A stretch of 64,000 nt of DNA, from the NCBI GenBank assembly GCA_030704615.1, contig CM060734.1:26474001-26538000 (forward strand), given 5' to 3'. The translations under genes and the position numbers were made by a program. Shown here piece by piece: positions 52,850 through 61,077 of this stretch (the first letter of the stretch is position 1; every line of letters begins with the position of its first letter). The notes beneath the pieces are model-generated. The model was not told the origin of the DNA. It was given only the letters and a program-made list of their open reading frames with translations, and made no database searches. This DNA is from Takakia lepidozioides (lineage: Eukaryota > Streptophyta > Takakiopsida > Takakiales > Takakiaceae).

Positions 52850-54850
52850 TCCAAGTACAATCCCCTATGTATCCAGAGACCCCATTGTTTGGGAGATCCA
52901 GGATAGCCTGTGCCATTGGCCATGTGTGAAGAATTGAAATCTAAGCCCAAGTGCAATCTCCTATGTATCTAGGTGCGTCTCCTATGTACAGGCCCAAGTG
53001 CGACCTCCAGTGTCCAATGTCACTTAAGTCCAAGTGCAATCCGAAAAGCCCACTTTGCTATTTTTGCAATCTCCCTTGTCGAGGCTTCATATATTGATAT
53101 ATCCACTTTGCTATTTTTCGCGAATTTCCAGCCACCAAAAATACTTGAAATTCCATATTTCCCACATCACAGGTCCAAAAATTATGAGACCAAGTCGGTG
53201 CACCCCTTCTCATCGAGGGCTTTCCAACGGTACCAAGCACCAGGGCTGGGCCGCCGCGGTTTGGGAGATCTCAACGCTACAAAATCAAACAAACAAACAA
53301 ACTACCTTGCTTCATATATTGATTTGGGTGGCCTGTGCCGTTGGCCCAAGCGTCTAGTGTCATCTAAGTCCAACTGCAATCCCCACGTATCCAAGTGCGT
53401 CTCCTATGTCGAAGCCCAAGTGCAACCTCTAGGGTAGCCTGTGCCGTTGGCCCAAGTGTCTAGTGTCGTCTATGTCTAAGTGCAATCCCCTATATATCCA
53501 AAGACCCCCTTGTTTGGAAGATCTAGGGGTAGCGTATGCCATTGGCCCATGTGTGAAGAATTGAAATCTAAGCCCAAGTGCAATCTCCTAGGCATCCAAG
53601 TGCCTCTCCCATGTAAGTGCGACCTCCAGTGTCCAATGTCATCTAATTAGTACTCTAGTGCAATCCCCTATTCATCCAGAGACCCTAGAGTTTGGGAGAT
53701 CTCCATGTCATTGTTCCAACAAAGCCCATTGGCTATTTTTGCAATCTCCCCTGTCAAGGCTTCATATATTGATATATCCACTTTGTTTTTTTGGCGAAAT
53801 TCCAACGACCAAAAGTACTTGAAATTTCAAATTTCCCACGTGAAGGGCCAATCATTGCTCCAGGACAGCCCACTTTGCTATTTTTCCCGAATTTCGAGCG
53901 ACCCAAAGCACTTGAAATTCCACATCTTCCACAACGCAGGTCCAAAAATCATGAGACCAAGCCGGTGCACCCCTCATCATAGAGGGCTTTCCAACGGCAC
54001 CAAGCATCGGGGCTGGGCCAGCAGTTTGGGAGATCTCAACGACGCTACTTGAACAAAACAAAACAAAACAAACGTCTTGATTCATATATTGACTAGGGTA
54101 GCCTGTGCCGTTGGCCCAAGTGTCTAGTGTCATCTAAGTCCAAGCGCAATCCCCTATGTATCCAAGTGTGTCTCCTATGTCGAGGCCCAAATGCGACCTC
54201 TAGGGTGGCCTCTGCCGTTGGCCCAAGTGTCATCTAAGCCCAAGTGTAGATCTTCTATGTATCCAAGTGCATCTCCTATGTTGAGGCCCAAGTGCGACCT
54301 CTAGGGTAGCTTGTGTCGTTGGCCCATGTGTGTGAAGAATTGAAATCTAAGACCAAGTGAAATTTCCTATGTATCCCAATGCGTCTCCTATGTCGAGGCC
54401 CAAGTGCAACCCTCAAGTGTCCAATGTCATGTAAGTCCAAGTGCAATCCGGTATGTATACAGAGACCCTGCAGTTTGGGAGATCTCCATGTCATTGTTCC
54501 AACAAAGCCTACTTTGCTATTTTTGCAATCTCCCCTGTCGAGGCTTCATATATTGATATATCCACTTTGCTATTTTCGGGAATTTCCAGCAACCAAAAGT
54601 ACTTGAAATTCCAAATCTCCCACATGAAGGACCAATCACTGCTCCAGAAAGCTCAATTTGCTAATTTTCACGAATTTCCAGCGACCCAAAGTACTCCAAA
54701 TTCCACATCTCCCACACCGCAGGTCCAAAAATTATGAGACCAAGCCGGTGCACCCCTCCTCATCGAGGGCTCTCCAACGGCACCAAGCACTGGGGCTGGG
54801 GTCCGCGGTTTGGGAGATCACAAAACAAAACAAAACAAATGGATGCAATT
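52850..54850 (+). repeat. Degenerate tandem family, two interleaved units
   Basis: Unit 1, GGTAGCCTGTGCC(A/G)TTGGCCCAAG with CTATGTATCCAAGTGC, occurs at least eight times from 52,806 to 54,330. Unit 2, about 330 bp, with CACTTTGCTATTTTTGC, TTGATATATCCACTTTG, TACTTGAAATTCC and GGTTTGGGAGATCTC, occurs at about 53,040, 53,700 and 54,500. Open frames across it are repeat by-products. Confidence 0.85.
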
Positions 54851-54859
54851 CATGCAAGC

Positions 54860-55160
54860 CCTGCCCTCTAGTAATTATGAATAGATAGTAAAAATCTGGA
54901 AGATCACACAGTGTTTATTAACAAGCGGCTAGTCGCGTAATGGCTCCACCCTAAGACTCTAAGTAGAAAATTTCCTTAAAATGTTATATTGAAATAAAAT
55001 AATCACATATTCAAAACATATTTTAAACCTGTTCTGCATAAGAGGAAAATATTTTAATTTATAAAATAGAAAGGCCCTGACGGATCTTTATTGATGTATG
55101 AATTATATATTGATGTACGATATTACAACAATGATCTTCAGGCTTACTAATTATTAAAAT
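54860..55160. other. AT-rich unassigned sequence
   Basis: No feature is recognised. Confidence 0.4.
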
Positions 55161-55272
55161 ATTGAAATGCTTCTCCCCCAAAGATACAGATGGCGTCGCT
55201 TCTTCAACTCGATTCCAATCAACTTCAAGCTTTAAAATCCACTGGAATACTGAAATAGTTGCTGAAGAATTA

Positions 55273-55500
55273 GCTGAAATATTAAAATACTTGCTTGAAA
55301 TACTTGCTAAGAAACTTGCTGAAATATTAAAATACTTGCTAGAAATACTTGCTAAGAAACTTGCTGAAATATTAAAATACTTGCTTGAAATACTTTCTAA
55401 GAACCTTGCTAAAATATTAAAATACTTGCTTGAAATACTTGCTAAGAAAGTGGCTGAAATATTGAAATATTGAAATACTTGCTGGAAATCTTGATTGAAA
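55273..55500 (+). repeat. 45-bp minisatellite, open in frame on both strands
   Basis: GCTGAAATATTAAAATACTT starts at 55,273, 55,318, 55,363, 55,408 (one change) and 55,453, period exactly 45 bp. In the plus frame each unit encodes the 15-mer LAEILKYLLEILAKK; the minus frame (55,059-55,598) is also open. It could be part of a helical protein, but no conserved flanks are seen and it is more likely a minisatellite. Confidence 0.9.
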
Positions 55501-55929
55501 TACTGAATACTGAAATTTTGTTGTACTAAAATATTGTAGCCATTTGAATCTGCTGAAATGCCTCCTTGCTTTATAGTCTGTACCCTATATCTAACCAATT
55601 ACATAGTTTCCTCACATCCCTTCAGGTGCCAAAACATTTCTTGTGGACTCCCTCTCTTGGTCCTCCGTCAAATGGATTCATCACGTTGGACGTTCCTCAA
55701 ACAACTGTGTGACCCCTTCCTCCAGCTGAGGATCTATCCCTGGAGGTTTCTTGTAACTACCCATCCACAGTGATTCGGTGGTTCTCTTGTGCTTGAAGTT
55801 TAAAGATCTATTCAGGGCTTCACCTAGATAGCAGATCTGACATCTATCATATTTACAAGTACGAGACTAAGTAATTGATCTGAAAAGGTGAAAACGTGAG
55901 GAGGAGCAGCTTACAAGAAGTTTTTGGTA

Positions 55930-57063
55930 CGCTGTATTTTCCGACAGGTTGCGGGATGTGACTCGGTATCATGAACTTTGTACAGCAAGTTTTATTTAGA
56001 GGGAACAACGACACTACGGTTATGGAATGCTGCTACAAAAACCTGAGCCACACGGGTCAAGGGGCTCCCAACCTGCCGCTTATGCCTGTAGAATTGTGTG
56101 TCGGAAACTACAATTGAAAAAGCTATAAAAAATCCTACTGTTGGGATACCAAATCCCCAGCCCCAGCCAACATTGTCTTGGATGTAATTAATACTGTATG
56201 AGAGAAAAGAGTACCTATGTCAATGCAGTAAAAAAACCAGTTGAAGAACGAGGATTTCATTTTCCTCTCCGCTGGAACTCCATCATCAAATTGGTCTGCC
56301 CCAAGCATTGACAGATTAGGCTTTACACCACCCAGGCCAACTACAATTAAATGGAGAGAAAAGTAGAAGAAAACAACTTCGCCACCGGACGCACTTGGAC
56401 AGATTGTCCTTGTTGAGTTGCACGTTGGAGGTTTAAACTGAGGTAGTGACACAGATAATGTCAAGAATATCATTCCCTGCAAACCGGACATTTGAAGATA
56501 ACTGCACATACTAATGGAGTGACCTCAATGGATTACACATCCTGAGAAACTGGAGGACATCTAAGCAGCAATGTTTTGTAGAATGCAGAGTCTTGGTACT
56601 GGCCAACTTACACTGGCACACGCAGATGGGAAGTCTGCAAAAACAGAGGTCCGAAACAATGCAATCAGTTTAAACCTGCAGGCTTCAGAACAGCCTGGCC
56701 ATGCGTTTGACAGCACAACGAAAGTGCTGGTAAGAATCAATGAAAGTGCATCAGTGAATTGTCAAGACACCATGAGTTGGAAAAATACCAGCGGGTATAG
56801 TACTGAGAACACTATTAGGGTCCAGAAGCGACCCAGAAATGCATCTGCGATAAAAGTTCCAATCAATGGAGTGAGCCAGCCCAATTGAACATATTTGTTG
56901 CCGAGGAAGCCGTGCTCCCATGCAGAACACTTGTGAGATACGTTAGGAGGTTTGCTGTTATTCCATAGTATGCTATACTCTCTACCGTTTCTCCCACTGT
57001 ATACATGAGCACATGCACTTGGTTATAGATCATGTGCATGGCTCGTTTCACTAAAGATTTCAA
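55930..57063 (-). pseudogene. NPF/POT-family transporter, truncated pseudogene
   Basis: Minus-strand pieces: VGETVESIAYYGITANLLTY and ATNMFNW (57,063-56,870), after a 1-base frame change GWLTPLIGTFIADAFLGRFW (56,770-56,885), then SGGEVVFFYFSLHLIVVGLG, GVKPNLSMLGADQFDD, MKSSFFNWFFYCIDIG (56,200-56,410), then, in shifted frames, NVGWGWGFGIPTV, RHKRQVGSPLTRVAQV and KVHDTESHP. These are transmembrane segments 1 to about 6 and the central loop start of a plant nitrate/peptide transporter (NPF), with its E-S-x-A-Y-Y-G and D-Q-F-D motifs. The protein normally has 12 segments and about 580 residues; the second half is absent, and frameshifts and a stop remain. One intron probably lies near 56,500-56,760. 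Confidence 0.85.
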
Positions 57064-57474
57064 ATGCTGAAACTGTAAACTACCTTAGCTCAAATTCCAG
57101 CCGGGTCAGGTAATTCTGTGGTAATTGACAGAAACTGGAGCCAGGTTCGAAGCTCACCTACTCCTCAGTCTGGGCATAATTCACCAGTGTAATCTGACAT
57201 AGAGCTCTGACTGAATACGTTCCAGAAGAGGGTTGACGCTGTGCACCCACCCATCAAGAAGGAAGAAGCTTTCCAGCGACCAGAGGTTGCCATGTTGATT
57301 GGGTTGCCTCTGAGGTCAACTGAACATCATTCGAGCTCCAACTTTCCGCCTCAGATTTGCATTTCAAAGGTTTTCTAGAAGAGCTCCAATTCTCATCTTT
57401 CTCTACAACACCAGCAAAAATATCAAATCATCGTGGGACATGAAGAGTCCATATTTACAGGACAAACAAAGTTC

Positions 57475-57600
57475 TCCTTCTAATTCTACGCCTTCAACAA
57501 ACTTCTCTTTCTCATTCTACGCCTTCGATAAGGTCTGTGCATGAAGAACTTCTCCTTCTCATTCTACGCCTTCGATAAGGTCTGTGCATGAAGACGCTGC
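57475..57600 (+). repeat. ~48-bp tandem repeat
   Basis: TTCTCATTCTACGCCTTCGA and TAAGGTCTGTGCATGAAGA recur two to three times. Non-coding. Confidence 0.8.
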
Positions 57601-58280
57601 CATCCTCCCATCCCTGCGCGTCTTCTTTGCCATAAACAAAACCCTAAAGCTTTTCAGCGAAGACGCTGTCATGCTGCATCCCCGCGCAACACACGTCTTC
57701 CCTGCAAAAAACGCAACCCTCAGTTACAGCTTTCTTTTAATTCTTTCTTTGCTCTAAGAGATCAGAAAACAAAACAAAAAAAAATCAGAATGCCCGCCCA
57801 CCGACGTTATATATATACACACGAAGCAAATTAAACCTTGCTCTTTTCTTTTATAGTTTATTATAATTCCAAACTTTAACGTTATTGTTTTTTTTGGTAA
57901 ATTTACTTTCAGATATCTGCACTTCTGGCAGAATTATTATAAATAAATTTTAGACTCAGTTTATTTTTGGATAGTATTAATGTGATAGTGCTGTAATAAA
58001 TCTCATGAATTTTTAAAAAGCTAAAAACATTTCACTTTTATTTTGTTTTTATCCAAAAATGATTTTGTTTAGAAATGTAAGTATTTTCTGATCTCTAAGT
58101 TTCTGCTTTTTATTTTAGGGTGTATAAATAAATTATATATATAAGCCTATATAAGCATATGAATATTTACATGTGTAAGATTCATTTATGGGTCTTATCC
58201 AATCAAGTACATTCAAGCTAACATTTAAGTGGGGGAGGATTATCTGCTTCATGTAGGTACTATCTAGTGGAGGTATATCA
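57600..58280. other. AT-rich unassigned sequence
   Basis: No feature is recognised. Confidence 0.4.
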
Positions 58281-58285
58281 GGATC

Positions 58286-60870
58286 TTATTCATTTTTGGC
58301 ACCAATGCGTGGTCTCTCCCTTATAGGGAAGAACCAATAAATATCGCGGTAATAGATTTGATTGGAAGAGGATGGAGGCAGCTTCGAAAGAAGGCCTACT
58401 GACTTGTTCCAATTAATTTTAAATCCGGAAGCCAGACAGAAGAACTGCAGAGCTTCTCGGGCTCTGGTAATGTTGGGCGAATCCTCGTTATTCAGCAGCA
58501 GCATAGTATCGTCCGCGTACATAGAGATTTTAATGGATGGACCTTGATGCACCTTTAGGCCAACAATGTCCTGCCTAGCATTAAGGTGAGTGCAGGCTAA
58601 GGTGGCTCAGTTTGGACGTCACACTGCAGTTTTTCAGTGAGTGCTCTTCATATTATCTATAACATTGTGCAAATAAGTTTATCTTCATCCCAAATAAGAT
58701 TGAGTGTTGCTAGCCATCTACCATATCTACATATTGGTATGATTATTTTGCAAGTTAGATGATTTTTCATGGAACTATTTTAGGACTTACACTCTAGGCT
58801 GTCACATTCCCAGTTTGTCACAACTGGACTCTCAAACACTAACTTGCACTTAGTCATTTTACACATGGACTCCGAATATAGATTACCGTTGAGGAATAAG
58901 AGACGTGGATGAATTTGTAGACAATTTCATTCATTTGTTAGTGTGCTATGGACTTTTATATACCTCCAAATATACCCCAAATCTCAAAAGTCCATGGTTT
59001 TCAAAAAAATTCATATTTGGGTAGAACACTCTTCAATGACAATATAAAGATTGTTATTATTTACAAGTTCTTATAACTAGATGGACAAATGTCCTATATA
59101 ATTGGGGACCTACAAATTGGTTATTTTTAAAAATTATAGAATAATAATTCTAATAAAAAAATATCTCAAATATTTAGGATGGACCCTTTATTAAAAATGT
59201 TAGTCATATCATTATCTATCAATGTAGAAATATATTTGAACAAAAAACATAAATTATTTTCTTGCCCATGGACTTTCATGGAGGTCTCATCTGCCGTTTG
59301 TGAGACACCTGATCCTGCACTCACCCATTAAGGTAATGACCCATGGCATCCGCCGCTATGAGGAAGAGGTATGGGGCCAGCAGACATCCCTGCCTCACTG
59401 ATCTGTGTAGAGCAAAGGGACTAGAAATGACTCCATTTACAGCTACTTTGCTGACGCAGAATTGAGAAGCAGATGGACCCATCTAGAGAAGGACTCAGGA
59501 ACCCCCATCTTAGCTAGGATGTTTTGAAGAAAACCCCAGTCAATATTATCAAAGGCCTTTTCAAAATCTAGCATTAGAATTGTCAACGGCTGCTCCGAGC
59601 ACTTAGCCTTATGCATAGCCTCCTTGATTATAAGTATATTGTCCAGAATCATTCTGCCCTTGAGAAATCCAGATTGTTCGGGCCTAATGATATGAGAGAG
59701 AATTGGTTGCAACCTCAATGTTAACGCTTTAGCAATGATTTTGTAAGTAGAGTTCTAAAGCGTGATTGGGCAATAATTGGAGATAAGGCTTCTGTCACCT
59801 TTTTTGAAGATTATGGTGATAAGACCCACAGAAATCTGAGAAGGCATGATGCCTTTCTGCAAGATATCTTGGGCCAGAGCAACAAAATCATCAACAATAG
59901 TGGACTAGAGGGCAACAAACAATTCAATGGGCAAGCCGTCAAGACCAGGCACTTTCCCGAATGAAGAGACTGCATAGCTTTGGCAAGCTCTAAGTCAGAA
60001 AGCGGGGAGGAAAGAGACTCATTATCCTTCTCCGAGAGAAGAGAAGGGATGTGACTTAGAATAGTTTCCGAGGCCAGAGCAGCCTTGAAGGAGAGAGATA
60101 TTTTGGAGAAGTGGGAGGCAAAATGCTGCTCAGCAATTGATGCCATAATCTTAGGGGAGGAGGAGGAAGTCCCATCAAGGCTTGCAAGGGAAGCAATTGA
60201 AGAGGCCATTCTTCTTTGCTTTGCTTTGATAAAAAAATATTTGGACATTTTCTCACCTTTAAGGGACCAGTTAACTCCAGCCTTGAGACGAAGAGCATTC
60301 TCATTTTCCTGCCTAAAGTTCCACAGATTGGCTTTGGCTCTACTGTAATTCATCAGAGTGGAAGGGCCTTCATCTTTGTTTTCCAAGAGCTGTTGACAAA
60401 GGTGAAGACATTTGTGGAGATATTTTTCTTTGTGAGATCTAGCGAGCGCAAAGTCTCTAGAGATCTCCTGAGACCTAATGCGAATAGCCTCCAACTTAGA
60501 AAGGAATCTAAGCATGGGGGAAACAAATTGATTGCCAGAAGAGGACCAGACTTTAGATAGGACTTCAACCACCACCGCGGACTTAAGCAAAGATGGATTT
60601 GCCTTGAAAAAACCCCTCCCTTTAGTTCTATAGCCCGGAACAGTGAAACGAGTCCTTATCTTAGCATGATTGAAGTTTGGCAGCACAGGCCCCAGAGGAG
60701 AAGGACTTGCCCAAGATGTGATACCAGAGGTGCATTACACCCTGCCTTGTCTAGCCATGACCAGCTCATGAGATGTCCTGCAATTAGACCATGAGAAACG
60801 GAGCTCATTATCACTAGGAATGGCTCAAAGCAAGAACTAGTTATGGCTACCAAGCTTCTCCACAACCCGA
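58286..60870 (-). mobile_element. L1-type LINE, 5'- and 3'-truncated
   Basis: From the right: end of the endonuclease-RT linker with TKGRGFFKANPSLL, KVWSSSG..., SRAKANLWNFRQE and NWSLKGEKMSKYFFIKAKQR (59,990-60,686); after a frame change GLDGLPIELF, then MRLQPILSHIIRPEQSGFLK, MILDNILIIKEAMHKAK and ILMLDFEKAFDNIDW (59,443-59,718, first catalytic Asp); after an inserted transposon, SIKISMYADDTMLLL with the Y-A-D-D box and FCLASGFKINWNKSVGL (58,286-58,552). This is ORF2 of a plant L1 element. The endonuclease and the part after RT are missing and frames are broken, so it is dead. Confidence 0.9.
58586..59325. mobile_element. 740-bp inverted-repeat transposon inside the LINE
   Basis: Perfect 12-bp terminal inverted repeats GGTGAGTGCAGG (58,586-58,597) and CCTGCACTCACC (59,314-59,325) are flanked by the 6-bp direct repeat CATTAA (58,580-58,585 and 59,326-59,331). 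Removal joins LINE RT blocks FLIAADAMGHYL and NARQDIVGLKVHQG. It is AT-rich and has no frame of note, so it is non-autonomous. Superfamily is not clear: a TAA target would fit PIF/Harbinger, six bases do not match the usual lengths well. Confidence 0.9.
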
Positions 60871-60871
60871 C

Positions 60872-61045
60872 CTACTACCAGTTCAGTCCCGGTTATCAGC
60901 GTCACGTCCGTCAGTCAACGTCAGGTCACGTCAGACCTGACGCTGACGGGACCTCCGTTACGTCAGGTTCAGGGAATATTCTAGTAAAAAAAATATCAGT
61001 AAAATATTGCCACTTAAACAGCCACGTCGCCGACACGGTGGCGGT
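60872..61045. mobile_element. Terminal block next to array 2
   Basis: CAGTTCAGTCCCGGTTATCA begins a block with a TGACG/CACGTC cluster ending TTACGTCAGG, an AT-rich stretch and GCCACGTC-GGTGGC. In the other orientation the block at 52,015-52,215 has the same order; the 20-bp ends CACTGAACTCCTAGTTATCA and CAGTTCAGTCCCGGTTATCA agree at 14 positions. It also marks the 5' break of the LINE. Confidence 0.5.
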
Positions 61046-61077
61046 GGCAAATACATTTTGGAAAATAATAAAATGAA

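Noticed and set aside
56571-56888. A 105-residue plus-strand protein
   Set aside because: It lies antisense to the NPF transporter exons and has no motif of its own.
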